Shown piece after piece: positions 1 through 9,851 of a stretch of 64,000 bases of DNA (positions are counted from its first letter, which is position 1; the number at the start of each line of letters is the position of its first letter). Under the pieces are notes generated by a model. That model searched no databases and was not told where the DNA came from. It was given only the letters and a program-made list of their open reading frames with translations. The DNA is from Pseudomonas helleri (GTDB lineage Bacteria; Pseudomonadota; Gammaproteobacteria; Pseudomonadales; Pseudomonadaceae): NCBI RefSeq assembly GCF_001043025.1, contig NZ_JYLD01000009.1, forward strand, positions 1 to 64,000. Reading direction: 5' to 3'. Made by a program: the position numbers and the translations under genes.

Positions 1-41
1 TCGGTTGGCACGTACTGATTGGTCGTCGTATTCTTTTTCAT
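1..41 (-). CDS. 5' end of an unidentified gene, cut by the window edge
   Basis: An ATG at 41-39 on the minus strand opens a frame that reads MKKNTTTNQYVPT and runs off the window. A GA-rich, Shine-Dalgarno-like stretch (GAGGGCGAG) lies just upstream of the ATG. The frame is also open a little further upstream, as far as a GTG, so the start is not certain. Thirteen residues are too few to identify a family. It lies downstream of cysS on the same strand. The start codon is part of a 13-bp inverted repeat (39-51/107-119), which could influence its translation. Confidence 0.3.
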   Translation of the reverse strand, partial: MKKNTTTNQYVPT

Positions 42-119
42 GGACTCGCCCTCGCTGTCGTTGGCTTCTAATAGAATGCCACCGTGGCGCACAGACGCCT
101 CGGCTTGGGCGAGTCCATG
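39..119. repeat. 13-bp perfect inverted repeat spanning a start codon
   Basis: CATGGACTCGCCC at 39-51 is the exact reverse complement of GGGCGAGTCCATG at 107-119, with 55 bases between. A second, smaller hairpin (TACAGGG 124-130 / CCCTGTA 142-148) lies between it and the cysS stop codon. Neither is followed by a T run, so they do not look like ordinary terminators. They may be a leader structure of the gene cut at the left edge or the end of a repeat element. Confidence 0.45.
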
Positions 120-156
120 TAATTACAGGGAATGTCGCCAACCCTGTAGTCGCGAT

Positions 157-1539
157 TTAGTCAGCCAGACGCCAGGTAGTGCCACCCTTGCCGTCTTCCA
201 GCACAACGCCCATTGCCGTGAGCTGGTCGCGGATGCGATCCGACTCAGCCCAGTCCTTGCCCGCGCGCGCAGCCAAACGAGCCGCAATCAAAGCATCAAC
301 TTGCGCCGCATCAACTCGCCCTTCAGCGCCCGCCTGCAAAAAGTCATCGGCTTCGAGCTGCAATACACCCAGCACATCGGCCAACTCTTTAAGACGCGCT
401 GCCAAACCGGCCGCCGCCAATTCGTCCGACTCACGCAAACGGTTAATCTCGCGAACCATTTCGAATAGCACCGCACAGGCTTCGGGCGTACCGAAGTCGT
501 CATTCATCACTTGAGTGAAGCGTTCTACAAACGCCTCACCACCGGCCGGCGCCACTTTCGGCAAGCCTTTGAGTGCGTGATAGAACCGCTCAAGCGCCGC
601 TTTCGCGTCCTTGAGGTTGTCTTCGGAGTAATTGATCGAGCTACGGTAGTGGCTGGAAACCAATAGGTAACGCACCACTTCCGGATGATATTTCTCCAGA
701 ACGTCGCGAATGGTGAAGAAGTTGTTCAAGGATTTGGACATCTTCTCGCCATTGATGCGAATCATCCCACAGTGCATCCAGGCATTGGCGTAGGTTTTAC
801 CCGTGGCCGCCTCGCTTTGGGCGATTTCGTTTTCATGGTGCGGGAATTCCAGATCGCTGCCGCCGCCATGAATATCGAAGGTCTCGCCCAGGCAGCAGGT
901 CGACATCACCGAGCACTCAATGTGCCAGCCCGGACGCCCTGGACCCCACGGCGACTCCCAGCTTGGCTCGCCCGGCTTGACGCCTTTCCACAGCACGAAG
1001 TCCAGCGGATCGTCTTTGGCCTCGTCAACTTCGATGCGAGCACCGATGCGCAAGTCTTCGATCTTTTTGCGCGACAGCTTGCCGTAGCCCATGAACTTGG
1101 CAACGCGGTAGTACACGTCACCATTGCCGGGAGCGTAGGCGTAGCCCTTGTCGATCAAGGTCTGGATCATCGCGTGCATGCCGGCGATATGGTCGGTGGC
1201 ACGCGGCTCCATGTCCGGCTTCTTAATGTTCAGCAGGGCTTCGTCTTCATGCATCGCGGCGATCATGCGCTCCGTCAGCGCTTCAAACGTTTCACCGTTT
1301 TCATTCGCACGATTGATGATCTTGTCGTCGATATCGGTGATGTTGCGCACATACGTCAAATCGTAACCGCTAAAACGCAACCAGCGCGTCACCAGGTCGA
1401 AGGCAACCATGCTGCGACCGTGACCCAGGTGGCAGTAGTCGTACACGGTCATGCCGCACACGTACATGCGCACCTTGTTGCCATCCAGAGGCTTGAAAAC
1501 TTCTTTGCTCTTGGTGAGCGTGTTGTAGATCGTTAGCAC
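157..1539 (-). CDS. cysS: cysteinyl-tRNA synthetase
   Basis: Class I cytoplasmic aminoacyl-tRNA synthetase that charges tRNA-Cys with cysteine. The protein has 460 residues, the usual length. It carries the N-terminal zinc-site region ([18 protein letters not shown], which includes the HIGH-type motif HLGH), a second zinc-ligand region (HIECSVMS, then [15 protein letters not shown]) and the KMSKS loop ([10 protein letters not shown]). The C-terminal helical tRNA-binding region ends in GKGGTTWRL. The start is a GTG at 1539-1537 with an AAGGAAGAG ribosome site just upstream; no good ATG precedes it. It begins 21 bases after the glnS stop, so the two synthetases form one minus-strand operon. Confidence 0.97.
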   Translation of the reverse strand: MLTIYNTLTKSKEVFKPLDGNKVRMYVCGMTVYDYCHLGHGRSMVAFDLVTRWLRFSGYDLTYVRNITDIDDKIINRANENGETFEALTERMIAAMHEDEALLNIKKPDMEPRATDHIAGMHAMIQTLIDKGYAYAPGNGDVYYRVAKFMGYGKLSRKKIEDLRIGARIEVDEAKDDPLDFVLWKGVKPGEPSWESPWGPGRPGWHIECSVMSTCCLGETFDIHGGGSDLEFPHHENEIAQSEAATGKTYANAWMHCGMIRINGEKMSKSLNNFFTIRDVLEKYHPEVVRYLLVSSHYRSSINYSEDNLKDAKAALERFYHALKGLPKVAPAGGEAFVERFTQVMNDDFGTPEACAVLFEMVREINRLRESDELAAAGLAARLKELADVLGVLQLEADDFLQAGAEGRVDAAQVDALIAARLAARAGKDWAESDRIRDQLTAMGVVLEDGKGGTTWRLAD

Positions 1540-1560
1540 GAGCTCTTCCTTAAAACTTGA

Positions 1561-3258
1561 TCACTGGCCCCACGAATCACGCAGAGTCACGGTACGGTTG
1601 AATACCGGCTGACCTGGTTTCGAGTCCTTGATGTCTGCGCAGAAGTAACCTTCGCGCTCGAACTGGAAACGGTCTTCCGGCAGTGCATTGCCCAGCGAGG
1701 GTTCAGCACGACAACCGGTCAGCACTTGCAGTGAGTCAGGGTTGATGTTTTCCAGGAAGCCAGCGCCATCCTCGGCCTTTTCAGGGTTCGGCGAACGGAA
1801 CAGGCGATCGTACAGACGCACTTCACACTCGACGCTGGCAGCCGCCGGCACCCAGTGCACCACACCTTTGACCTTGCGGCCCTCAGGGTTTTTGCCCAGG
1901 GTTTCAGGGTCGTACGAGCAGTGCAGCTCAATGATGTTGCCGTCAGCATCTTTAATCGCTTCATCGGCACGGATCACATAGCTGCCGCGCAGACGCACTT
2001 CGCCCGCAGGCTCAAGGCGCTTGTAACCTTTTGGCGGCTCTTCCATGAAATCGTCACGATCGATGTAAATCTCACGCGCGAATGGCAGCACGCGCACACC
2101 CATGTCTTCTTTAGGGTGGCAAGGCAGCTCAAGGTTTTCGACCTTGTCTTCAGGGTAGTTGGTGATGATCACTTTCAACGGGCGCAGCACGCACATGGCA
2201 CGCGGGGCGCTGTGATCGAGGTCATCACGGATGCTGAATTCCAGCATGCCGAAATCCACTACACCGTCCGAGCGGTTAGTGCCGACCATGTCGCAGAAGT
2301 TGCGGATCGACTTGGGCGTGTAACCACGACGGCGGAAACCCGACAGCGTCGACATGCGCGGGTCGTCCCAACCGTTCACGTGCTTTTCATCCACCAGCAG
2401 TTTGAGCTTGCGCTTGCTGGTGATGGTGTAGTTCAGGTTCAGGCGCGAGAACTCGTACTGACGCGGCTTGCTCGGCACCGGCAGGCTGTCGAGGAACCAC
2501 TCATACAGAGGGCGATGGCTTTCGAACTCCAGGGTGCAGATGGAATGGGTGATGCCTTCGATGGCGTCCGACTGACCGTGAGTGAAGTCGTAGTTCGGGT
2601 AGATGCACCACTTGTCACCGGTCTGGTGGTGGTGGGAATGGCGGATGCGATACATGATCGGGTCGCGCAGGTTCATGTTCGGCGAAGCCATGTCGATCTT
2701 GGCACGCAGCACGCGGGCGCCGTCCGGAAATTCACCGGCGCGCATGCGGGCGAACCAGTCCAGGTTCTCTTCGACCGAACGGTCGCGGAACGGGCTGTTC
2801 TTGCCTGGCTCGGTCAGGGTGCCACGGTATTCCTTGGCTTGCTCAGGACTCAGGTCGTCGACATAGGCCTTGCCAGCCTTGATCAGCTCGACCGCCCAGT
2901 CATGCAACTGATCGAAATAGTGCGATGCATAGCGCACTTCGCCAGACCACTGGAAGCCCAGCCACTTCACGTCGCTTTCGATCGCGTCGATGTATTCCTG
3001 GTCTTCCTTGGCCGGGTTGGTGTCGTCAAAGCGCAAGTGCGTAACGCCGCCAAATTCCTCAGCCAGGCCAAAGTTCACGCAAATGGATTTGGCGTGGCCA
3101 ATGTGCAAGTAGCCGTTAGGCTCAGGCGGGAAGCGGGTCACGATCTGTTGGCATTTACCCGATTCAAGGTCCGCCTGCACGATTGGGCGCAGAAAATTGG
3201 CCGGTACAGCTGGGCCAGCCTTTGGATTCAGAGTGGGGTCGACAGTGGGCTTGCTCAT
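1561..3258 (-). CDS. glnS: glutaminyl-tRNA synthetase
   Basis: Class Ic synthetase that makes Gln-tRNA-Gln. The frame stays open upstream to 3360, but the ATG at 3258-3256 ([13 protein letters not shown]) has an AAGGA ribosome site eight bases away and gives 565 residues, the normal size for Pseudomonas GlnRS. Visible motifs are the ATP-binding HIGH motif ([15 protein letters not shown]), the KMSKS equivalent (TSKRKLKLL) and the paired C-terminal beta-barrel anticodon-binding region ending in [12 protein letters not shown]. It is the first gene of a two-gene operon with cysS and diverges from ppiB across about 270 bases. Confidence 0.97.
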   Translation of the reverse strand: MSKPTVDPTLNPKAGPAVPANFLRPIVQADLESGKCQQIVTRFPPEPNGYLHIGHAKSICVNFGLAEEFGGVTHLRFDDTNPAKEDQEYIDAIESDVKWLGFQWSGEVRYASHYFDQLHDWAVELIKAGKAYVDDLSPEQAKEYRGTLTEPGKNSPFRDRSVEENLDWFARMRAGEFPDGARVLRAKIDMASPNMNLRDPIMYRIRHSHHHQTGDKWCIYPNYDFTHGQSDAIEGITHSICTLEFESHRPLYEWFLDSLPVPSKPRQYEFSRLNLNYTITSKRKLKLLVDEKHVNGWDDPRMSTLSGFRRRGYTPKSIRNFCDMVGTNRSDGVVDFGMLEFSIRDDLDHSAPRAMCVLRPLKVIITNYPEDKVENLELPCHPKEDMGVRVLPFAREIYIDRDDFMEEPPKGYKRLEPAGEVRLRGSYVIRADEAIKDADGNIIELHCSYDPETLGKNPEGRKVKGVVHWVPAAASVECEVRLYDRLFRSPNPEKAEDGAGFLENINPDSLQVLTGCRAEPSLGNALPEDRFQFEREGYFCADIKDSKPGQPVFNRTVTLRDSWGQ

Positions 3259-3529
3259 AGGATCCTTGAACGTAACGGGTGCGCGGCCTGGAGCGGCCGA
3301 CGAAATCAAAGCGCCTATCATAGCCGATGCTGTCAAGTCCCTGACAGAGCAGGCGACCAATCAAAGCAATTGAAATAGGGCTTTTAGCCCCCATATCGCA
3401 AAAACACCATCGAAATGCTCTGCGGTCAGGCTAAACTTCGCCCGCGGCTGTATCTACCCAGCCCAACCGGGGCTGACGGTGTCATACGATTTCCTCGCCC
3501 AACGAATTCTCTGATAGAGCGATAACGAC

Positions 3530-4033
3530 ATGTCAAAAGTAAAACTGACCACCAACCACGGCGACATCGTGATTGAACTGAACGCTGAAAAGGCGCCAAT
3601 TACTGTCGCTAACTTCCTCGAATACGTAAAAGCCGGCCACTACGAAAACACTGTTTTCCACCGTGTAATCGGTAACTTCATGATTCAGGGCGGCGGTTTT
3701 GAACCTGGCATGAAAGAAAAGAAAGACAAGCGCCCAAGCATCCAGAACGAGGCGGATAACGGCCTGTCGAACGACAAATACACCATCGCCATGGCTCGCA
3801 CCATGGAGCCGCATTCGGCTTCCGCGCAGTTCTTCATCAACGTGGCTGACAACAGCTTCCTGAACCACAGCGGCAAAAACGTTCAGGGCTGGGGCTACGC
3901 AGTGTTCGGCAAAGTGACCGAAGGCCAGGACGTTGTTGACAAGATCAAAGGCGTTTCGACCGGTTCCAAAGCGGGCCACCAGGACGTACCGGCAGAAGAC
4001 GTGATCATCGAGAAAGCCGAGATCGTTGAGTGA
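3530..4033 (+). CDS. ppiB: peptidyl-prolyl cis-trans isomerase B (cyclophilin)
   Basis: Cytoplasmic cyclophilin that catalyses proline cis-trans isomerisation during protein folding. The 167-residue protein has no signal peptide. It shows the cyclophilin core: [18 protein letters not shown] with the catalytic Arg, then [35 protein letters not shown] with the conserved QFFI and GYAVFG segments. Its TGA overlaps the GTG start of lpxH by four bases (GTGA), so the two are translationally coupled, as in other pseudomonads. Confidence 0.96.
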   Translation: MSKVKLTTNHGDIVIELNAEKAPITVANFLEYVKAGHYENTVFHRVIGNFMIQGGGFEPGMKEKKDKRPSIQNEADNGLSNDKYTIAMARTMEPHSASAQFFINVADNSFLNHSGKNVQGWGYAVFGKVTEGQDVVDKIKGVSTGSKAGHQDVPAEDVIIEKAEIVE

Positions 4034-4785
4034 TACTGCTGATTTCAGATTTGCATCTGGAAGAGGAGCGCCCGGACATTACCCGGGCGTTTCTGGATTT
4101 CCTGTCCGGGCGCGCGCGCTCGGCACAGGCGCTGTACATTTTGGGAGATTTCTTTGAAGCCTGGATCGGCGACGATGCAATGACGCCCTACCAGCGCTCC
4201 ATCTGCGAAGCGCTACGCGAATTGAGTGACAGCGGTACGAAGGTATTCCTGATGCACGGCAATCGCGATTTTCTGCTCGGCCAGGCCTTTTGCAAGGCGG
4301 CTGGCTGCACCCTGCTTAAAGACCCGAGCGTGGTCGATTTCTACGGCGAGCCGGTTTTATTGATGCACGGCGACAGCCTGTGCACCCGCGACGAAGCCTA
4401 CATGCGTATGCGACGCTACCTGCGCAACCCGGTGACGGTGTGGATCTTGCGCCACTTGCCGTTGAGCACTCGCCATAAGTTGGCGCGCAAGCTGCGCAGC
4501 GAAAGCCGTGCGCAAACCCGCATGAAAGCCAACGACATTGTCGACGTGACCCCCGAGGAAGTACCGCGGATCATGGAGCACTTCGGCGTCAAGACCCTGA
4601 TCCATGGCCACACCCACCGCCCCGCGATACACAAATTGCAACTTGGCGATTACGCCGCCAAGCGCATCGTACTCGGCGACTGGGACAAACAAGGCTGGGC
4701 CTTGCAAGTGGATGAACAAGGCATGCAACTGGCGCCGTTTGAGTTCGTCAATTCGCAACTGGCGCTACCTCACGCCACCCAATAA
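4030..4785 (+). CDS. lpxH: UDP-2,3-diacylglucosamine diphosphatase
   Basis: Peripheral inner-membrane metallophosphoesterase of lipid A synthesis; it hydrolyses UDP-2,3-diacylglucosamine to lipid X and UMP. The 251 residues contain the calcineurin-like metal motifs in order: [41 protein letters not shown] and HGHTHRP. The GTG start at 4030 lies inside the ppiB stop region (four-base overlap). The gene is followed after a dozen bases by a REP-type inverted repeat shared with the convergent efflux operon. Confidence 0.96.
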   Translation: MILLISDLHLEEERPDITRAFLDFLSGRARSAQALYILGDFFEAWIGDDAMTPYQRSICEALRELSDSGTKVFLMHGNRDFLLGQAFCKAAGCTLLKDPSVVDFYGEPVLLMHGDSLCTRDEAYMRMRRYLRNPVTVWILRHLPLSTRHKLARKLRSESRAQTRMKANDIVDVTPEEVPRIMEHFGVKTLIHGHTHRPAIHKLQLGDYAAKRIVLGDWDKQGWALQVDEQGMQLAPFEFVNSQLALPHATQ

Positions 4786-4797
4786 ACACTGCCCACT

Positions 4798-4863
4798 GTA
4801 GGAGCGAGCTTGCCTCGCGATCTTTTAAAAGATCAAAAGATCGCGAGACAAGCTCGCTCCTAC
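4798..4863. repeat. REP/REPIN-type inverted repeat (copy A)
   Basis: GTAGGAGCGAGCTTGCCTCG and its near-perfect reverse complement form a long stem around a short A/T loop containing GATC and TTTTAAAA. One pair is a G:U. It sits between two converging genes (lpxH and the EmrB-like gene) and could act as a transcription barrier or mRNA stabiliser for both. The same unit recurs at 11532, 18064, 33557 and 34251, and a relative at 9742. Confidence 0.85.
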
Positions 4864-4885
4864 GAGGTTTGCGTCCAATCAGGCG

Positions 4886-6415
4886 TTAATGCCCGCTCGC
4901 TGCCGGTCCTGGCTTGGCGGCAAATGGCGGCTTGGCCAGCCATACCAGCAAGATCAAGCCCATAAACATCCAGCCCATCAGCGTGAAGTAGTCCACGGTC
5001 GAGAGCATGTACGCCTGGCTGGTCAGCACTTGATCGAGCTGGGCATACGCCTGGTTGCTCGCCCCACCCAAGCTGTCCAGCGCATGCCGGGTGACCGGAT
5101 CATAGGTACTCAAGCTTTCACTCATGTAGGCATGATGCTGATCGGCACGACGAATCCAGATCCAGGTGGTCAGGGACGCAGCAAAACTACCGCCCAATGT
5201 CCGCAGGAACGTGGCCAGGCCCGCGCCGTCAGCAATTTGATGAGGCGGCAAGTCCGACATCAAAATGCTCAAGGTCGGCATAAAGAACAGCGCCACCCCG
5301 ATCCCCATAAACAGTTGCACCAGTGCAACGTGCTGGAAGTCGACCTCATTGGTGAAATCGGCACGCATAAAGCAGCTCAGGCCGATCGCCAAAAAGGCCA
5401 GCCCGGCCAGCAGGCGCAGGTCGAACTTGTTCGCGTACTTGCCCACAAAAGGCGACATCAATACCGGCAAGATCCCAATCGGCGCCACCGCCAAGCCCGC
5501 CCATGTCGCGGTATAACCCATTTGAGTCTGCAACCATTGCGGCAAGATCAGGTTGATACCGAAGAACCCGGCATAACCCAGCACCAACACGATGGTGCCG
5601 ATACGGAAGTTGCGGTAGGCAAACAGGCGCAGGTTCACAATCGGGTGTTTGTCAGTCATTTCCCATATGACAAAAGCCGCCAACGCCACCACAGACAACG
5701 CCGTGCCCATCAGGATGAAGTTGGATTCGAACCAGTCCAGGTCATTACCCTTGTCGAGCACAATCTGTAGCGCGCCGACGCCAATGATCAGCGTAATAAG
5801 CCCTACGTAGTCCATCGGCTGACGAGTAATCACCACCGGCCGCGCCTTGAGCTGCTGACGCACCACCAGCACCGCAAAGATGCCAATCGGGATGTTAATA
5901 AAGAAGATCCATGGCCAACTGTAACTGTCCGTGATCCAGCCACCCAAAATTGGCCCGGCAATCGGCGCCACCACCGTGACCATCGCCAGCAATGCCAATG
6001 CCATCCCCCGTTTCGCTGGGGGGTACACCGCAATCAACAAGGTTTGCGTCATCGGATACAGCGGCCCGGCCACCAGACCTTGCAGCACACGAAAACCCAC
6101 CAGCTCAGGCATGGACGTCGAAATACCGCACAAGAATGAAGCCAGTACAAACAGCACCGTGGCCCACAAAAACAGTTTCACTTCGCCAAAGCGCCGGCTC
6201 AACCAGCCCGTCAATGGCAACGCAATCGCGTTACTCACCGCAAAAGAAGTAATAACCCACGTACCCTGCTCCGAACTCACCCCCAGGTTGCCGGAGATGG
6301 TCGGCAAGGCAACGTTGGCGATGGTGGTGTCGAGCACCTGCATAAAGGTCGCCAGCGACAGGCCAATGGTGGCGAACAGCAGGCTGGGCGGGGTAAAAGA
6401 CGCGTTTGTGCTCAT
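4886..6415 (-). CDS. DHA2 family MFS drug transporter, EmrB-like
   Basis: Inner-membrane proton-driven drug exporter of the 14-helix DHA2 family. The 509 residues are strongly hydrophobic. Recognisable motifs are LDTTIANVALPTISG in helix 1, GWLSRRFGEVK (motif A), GFRVLQGLVAGPLYPM (motif B) and APIAGPILGGWITD (motif C of antiporters). It is the last gene of the operon marR-OMF-EmrA-EmrB, 63 bases after the EmrA-like adaptor, and should work with both partners to expel hydrophobic compounds across the whole envelope. The exact substrate cannot be read from the sequence. Confidence 0.93.
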   Translation of the reverse strand: MSTNASFTPPSLLFATIGLSLATFMQVLDTTIANVALPTISGNLGVSSEQGTWVITSFAVSNAIALPLTGWLSRRFGEVKLFLWATVLFVLASFLCGISTSMPELVGFRVLQGLVAGPLYPMTQTLLIAVYPPAKRGMALALLAMVTVVAPIAGPILGGWITDSYSWPWIFFINIPIGIFAVLVVRQQLKARPVVITRQPMDYVGLITLIIGVGALQIVLDKGNDLDWFESNFILMGTALSVVALAAFVIWEMTDKHPIVNLRLFAYRNFRIGTIVLVLGYAGFFGINLILPQWLQTQMGYTATWAGLAVAPIGILPVLMSPFVGKYANKFDLRLLAGLAFLAIGLSCFMRADFTNEVDFQHVALVQLFMGIGVALFFMPTLSILMSDLPPHQIADGAGLATFLRTLGGSFAASLTTWIWIRRADQHHAYMSESLSTYDPVTRHALDSLGGASNQAYAQLDQVLTSQAYMLSTVDYFTLMGWMFMGLILLVWLAKPPFAAKPGPAASGH

Positions 6416-6478
6416 CGCAAATCCTTTAAAACCAAGGGGACAGCCCCGCCAGTGCAGCGGGGCTTATGGATTGGCGAA

Positions 6479-7684
6479 TTAGCGTTGGGCGGCGGAATTG
6501 CCCGCCACAGCGCTGTTGCTTTCAATCAGGCGGGAAATCAGGGTGTCTGCTTCAGCCAGCTGTTGCTCGTACACGTTGGTGGTGAACATCGCCTTCTGCG
6601 GCGGCTGTTGCGCCAGCACCGGGCCGCTCTGGTCATGCAGGTTCACGTCAACCGTGGTCGACAGCCCGATGCGCAGCGGGTGCTTGGCCAGCTCATCGGC
6701 ATTGATGTGGATACGCACGGGAACACGCTGAACAATTTTGATCCAGTTGCCGGTCGCGTTTTGCGCTGGCAACAGGGCAAACGCGCTGCCGGTGCCCGCA
6801 CCGATGCTGTCGACGGTACCGCTGTACTTGACGTTGCTGCCATACAGGTCCGATTCAATTTCAACCGGCTGGCCAATGCGCATCTTGTCCAGTTGGGTTT
6901 CCTTGAAGTTGGCGTCGATCCACAGCTGGTTAAGCGGGATAACTGCCATCAACGCGGTGCCTGGCTGAACCCGCTGCCCCAATTGCACGGTACGTTTGGC
7001 GACATAGCCGGTCACCGGCGCAATCAACGTGGTGCGTGCGTGTTCCAGATACGCCTGACGCAACTGCGCAGCGGCGGCCAGCACATCCGGATGGTTGGCA
7101 ATGGCCGTGTTGTCTACCAGCGCGCTGGTGGTGTCGAGTTGCTGCTCGTTATTGCGTAAGGCACTTTGTGCAGACGCCAGGTCATCCCGCGCATGGGACA
7201 GCTCTTCTTGGGAAATAGCCCCGCTTGCTGCCAGGTTTTTCCGGCGATTGAAGTTGTCCTGGGCTTTTTGCACGGCGACTTTTTGCGCCGCCACCTGCGC
7301 TTTGGTACCGCTTACGTTACTGAACAGGCCGCGAACCTGACGCACCGTACGGGCCAAGTTGGCTTCGGCGCTCTGCAAGCCGACCAGCGAATCGCTCGGA
7401 TCAAAGTTAAGCAGCACCTGACCTTCATGAACCAGATCGCCATCATCGGCGCCGATGCTCACCACCGTCCCCGCCACCAACGGCGTGATTTCGACCACGT
7501 TGCCGTTGACATAGGCGTCATCGGTGCTCTCGCTCCAGCGGCCATACAACTCATGCCAGCCCCAGACGCCCAGGCCGACCAAGATGACCAAAATGGCCAG
7601 GCCACTCAGCCAGAGTTTACGTTTACGCTGATTACCAGCGTCCTGATTGTGTTGCGCTTCATTCGGTGTTTGCACAGTAGCCAT
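6479..7684 (-). CDS. HlyD/EmrA family periplasmic adaptor
   Basis: Membrane fusion protein linking the EmrB-like pump to the outer-membrane channel. The 401 residues have a short cytoplasmic N terminus, one membrane helix (LWLSGLAILVILVGLGVWGWHEL, about residues 24-46), a biotinyl-lipoyl-like half motif (DDAYVNGNVVEITPLVAGTV), a long coiled-coil hairpin (about 95-210) and the returning lipoyl half (ARTTLIAPVTGYVAKRTVQLGQRVQPG). It lies 14 bases after the outer-membrane gene in the same operon. Its C terminus extends beyond the usual beta-barrel as an Ala/Gln-rich tail. Confidence 0.93.
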   Translation of the reverse strand: MATVQTPNEAQHNQDAGNQRKRKLWLSGLAILVILVGLGVWGWHELYGRWSESTDDAYVNGNVVEITPLVAGTVVSIGADDGDLVHEGQVLLNFDPSDSLVGLQSAEANLARTVRQVRGLFSNVSGTKAQVAAQKVAVQKAQDNFNRRKNLAASGAISQEELSHARDDLASAQSALRNNEQQLDTTSALVDNTAIANHPDVLAAAAQLRQAYLEHARTTLIAPVTGYVAKRTVQLGQRVQPGTALMAVIPLNQLWIDANFKETQLDKMRIGQPVEIESDLYGSNVKYSGTVDSIGAGTGSAFALLPAQNATGNWIKIVQRVPVRIHINADELAKHPLRIGLSTTVDVNLHDQSGPVLAQQPPQKAMFTTNVYEQQLAEADTLISRLIESNSAVAGNSAAQR

Positions 7685-7698
7685 GACGATTACCTAAA

Positions 7699-9168
7699 TT
7701 ATTCTGCCAGGGAGGCTTGAACAGGAACGGCCGCAGCCGCATTGCCGGGCTCAAAGCCACCGCCCAGGGCTTGCATCAGTTGAATCGAAAGCGTGATCTG
7801 CTCAGCATTCAGGTCAGCCAGCTGGCGCTGCGCCTGGAGCAATTGCTGCTCGATGCTGAGGACATCCAGGTAACTGCCGATGCCGGATTCGTAGCGCTGT
7901 AATCCCGAGTCATACGACTGCTGGGCAATATCAGCCGCACGCTTCTGAGTGCTGACCTGCTCGCTCATGGCGTTCAATTGCTCGAGGGTATCGCTGACAT
8001 CACCGAGGGCGGCCACCAGCGTCTTGTTGTACTGCGCGACGGCCAGGTCGTAATTGGCGTCTTCGGCATCCAGCCCGGCACGCAGACGGCCGCCGTCAAA
8101 AATCGGCAGTGAAATGGCCGGGGCGATGCTCATAAAGCGGCTGGCCGAACCAAACAGCGCATCGCCCAGCAACGACTGAGTCCCGGCAGCGGCACTCAAG
8201 TTGAGGTTGGGGTAAAAACGTGTTTTGGCGGCGGCAATATTTTTACTGGCCGCTTCGACCCGCCAGCGTGCCGCCACAATATCGGGGCGACGGCCCAGCA
8301 ACTCGGCGGGCAATGTACTCGGCACAGCCACGGCGGCGGGGGTCAAAATCTGCGGCCGGGCAATCTCGAAGCCACGGTCCGGGCCTTTGCCCAGCAACAC
8401 GGCCAGGGCGATATGAGCGCTCTTGACCTGTTTCTGTGCATTGATCACCTGCTCCTGGGAGCTGGCTTCCAGGCTTTCGGTCTGCTGGTACTGATAGTGG
8501 CTGTCGATACCGGCCTGCAACCGCTGCTTGCTCAAATCGAGCATTTTGCGGGTGCGCTGAAGGTCATCTTTCGACAGATCCAGCACGCTGTAGGCATGCC
8601 CCAGATTGCTGTAGGCCTTTGCCACATCGGCCGCCAGGGTCAGGCTCGCAGCATGGCTGTCGACTTCGGCAGCGCGGGCTTCGCTCAAAGCCGCTTCCCA
8701 GGCATCCCGCTGGCCGCCCCACAGGTCGAAGGTGTAATTGAAGGTCAGACCGATGTCTCGCACCGTGTCATAACGACCGCCCTGGCCGGTTGGATCCTGG
8801 GAGCGCGACAGGCGCGAGCGCGTCACATCGGCCTCGGCGTCCAGCGTCGGCATGCGTGCCGCATTGGCAGCGCCGGCGGCGGCAGTGGCCTGATGCGCAC
8901 GGGCACTGGCTATCTGCATGTCCGGGCTGTCACGCAATGCCTCGTCGACCAAGCCATTCAACTGGCTGTCGCCCAAGCGCTTCCACCAGTCCTTTTGCGG
9001 CCAGGCTGCCGGGGTCACATTGATGCCCTTGAGGGCTTGAGCGGACTGGAGGCTTTTCGCATCCAGGCGCGTGCCTTCGGTGGTCAAACCGCTGTAGCTG
9101 GCACACCCCGCCAGCGCAAGGGACACACACATCAGGCTTAAGCCTGTTCGTAGCGTTCTGTTGCTCAT
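7699..9168 (-). CDS. NodT-family outer-membrane efflux lipoprotein
   Basis: TolC-type outer-membrane channel. The 489 residues begin with a lipoprotein signal peptide (TGLSLMCVSLALAGCASYSG; lipidated Cys at about residue 22). Two long repeated helical regions follow, each of the outer-membrane efflux protein type, with the family signature LPAELLGRRPDIVAARWRVEAA. The ATG at 9168-9166 overlaps the TGA of the marR gene (ATGA), so the regulator and channel are translationally coupled. It forms the exit duct for the EmrAB-like pair encoded next. Confidence 0.94.
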   Translation of the reverse strand: MSNRTLRTGLSLMCVSLALAGCASYSGLTTEGTRLDAKSLQSAQALKGINVTPAAWPQKDWWKRLGDSQLNGLVDEALRDSPDMQIASARAHQATAAAGAANAARMPTLDAEADVTRSRLSRSQDPTGQGGRYDTVRDIGLTFNYTFDLWGGQRDAWEAALSEARAAEVDSHAASLTLAADVAKAYSNLGHAYSVLDLSKDDLQRTRKMLDLSKQRLQAGIDSHYQYQQTESLEASSQEQVINAQKQVKSAHIALAVLLGKGPDRGFEIARPQILTPAAVAVPSTLPAELLGRRPDIVAARWRVEAASKNIAAAKTRFYPNLNLSAAAGTQSLLGDALFGSASRFMSIAPAISLPIFDGGRLRAGLDAEDANYDLAVAQYNKTLVAALGDVSDTLEQLNAMSEQVSTQKRAADIAQQSYDSGLQRYESGIGSYLDVLSIEQQLLQAQRQLADLNAEQITLSIQLMQALGGGFEPGNAAAAVPVQASLAE

Positions 9169-9638
9169 TTTTCACCCAAGCGCATGATGGTGATCGGATC
9201 CCCGGCCGCCAGCAGTATTTTTTTAAGAATATCTTCCAGCGTTTGCAGCTCTTGCGGGCTGATCTCGCCCGCCAATTGATTCATTGCATTGGTACCGATA
9301 ATCGGTAGTTCATCGGCCAGCGCCAGGCCGTCATCGGTCAGCACAAGGCGCACCTGACGCCGATCAGCTTCCGAGCGTTGGCGAATCAAAAGATTTTTCT
9401 GTTCCAGGCGATCGAGCATGCGCGTCATCGAGCCGCTGTCCAGGGACAGGTGGCGGCACAGCTCGGCCGGGGTATCGACCGCGTACTGAGCCATGATGAT
9501 CAGCACCTTGAACTGCGCGGCGGTAATGCCGTAAGGCTCCATGTGCGTGTCGATGATGCGATCTTTAAGCAGCGCTGCACGTCCCAGTAACAAACCCAGG
9601 GTGCAGTTTCGAAAGGTATCGGGGTGGAAGTGTTTCAT
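9165..9638 (-). CDS. MarR-family repressor of the efflux operon
   Basis: Winged-helix regulator of 157 residues. It contains the recognition region PAELCRHLSLDSGSMTRMLDRLEQKNLLIRQRSEADRRQVRLVLTDDG, typical of MarR/EmrR proteins. The frame is open to 9677, but the ATG at 9638-9636 (MKHFHPDTF) fits the family length and leaves the inverted-repeat operator outside the coding region. It is the first gene of the operon and very probably represses itself and the pump by binding the repeat at 9652-9697, being released by pump substrates. No strong ribosome site precedes either start. Confidence 0.92.
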   Translation of the reverse strand: MKHFHPDTFRNCTLGLLLGRAALLKDRIIDTHMEPYGITAAQFKVLIIMAQYAVDTPAELCRHLSLDSGSMTRMLDRLEQKNLLIRQRSEADRRQVRLVLTDDGLALADELPIIGTNAMNQLAGEISPQELQTLEDILKKILLAAGDPITIMRLGEK

Positions 9639-9651
9639 CAGGGCACCAGAA

Positions 9652-9697
9652 AGCTGCCTAAGCAGTAATGTAACCAAATACTACTGCTTAGGCAGCT
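9652..9697. promoter_or_regulatory. MarR operator: 16-bp perfect inverted repeat
   Basis: AGCTGCCTAAGCAGTA at 9652-9667 and TACTGCTTAGGCAGCT at 9682-9697 are exact reverse complements separated by 14 bases. The core of each arm, TGCCTAAGCA or TGCTTAGGCA, is itself an imperfect palindrome of the kind bound by one MarR dimer, so the site may hold two dimers. It begins 14 bases upstream of the marR start codon and would overlap its promoter or leader, which fits autorepression. Confidence 0.75.
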
Positions 9698-9741
9698 AAT
9701 GTCAAGATTATAAATAGCAGGCTAACTATTTAGTCGTAACT

Positions 9742-9806
9742 GTAGGAACTGCCGCAGGCTGCGATCTTTGAAAAATCAAAAGATCGCAGCCTTCGGCAGC
9801 TCCTAC
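9742..9806. repeat. REP-type inverted repeat, second subtype (copy B)
   Basis: A long hairpin whose arms begin GTAGGAACTGCCGCAGGCTG and end GCAGCTCCTAC, around a loop rich in A and GATC. It shares the outer GTAGGA...TCCTAC ends with the other copies but has a different arm body (GCCGCAGGCTGCGATC), so it belongs to a separate REP subfamily. It lies between the marR promoter region and the end of miaE. Confidence 0.8.
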
Positions 9807-9851
9807 GGTCAGGTATCGAACACAGAAAGCCGTAGCCGGTAAATCGGCGAC

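Noticed and set aside
1..156. tRNA gene at the left edge
   Set aside because: The inverted repeats cannot be folded into a cloverleaf with a TTC-containing T arm and no CCA end is seen.
1855..3378. A 507-residue plus-strand frame opposite glnS
   Set aside because: Shadow of glnS; no recognisable domain and glnS is complete on the other strand.
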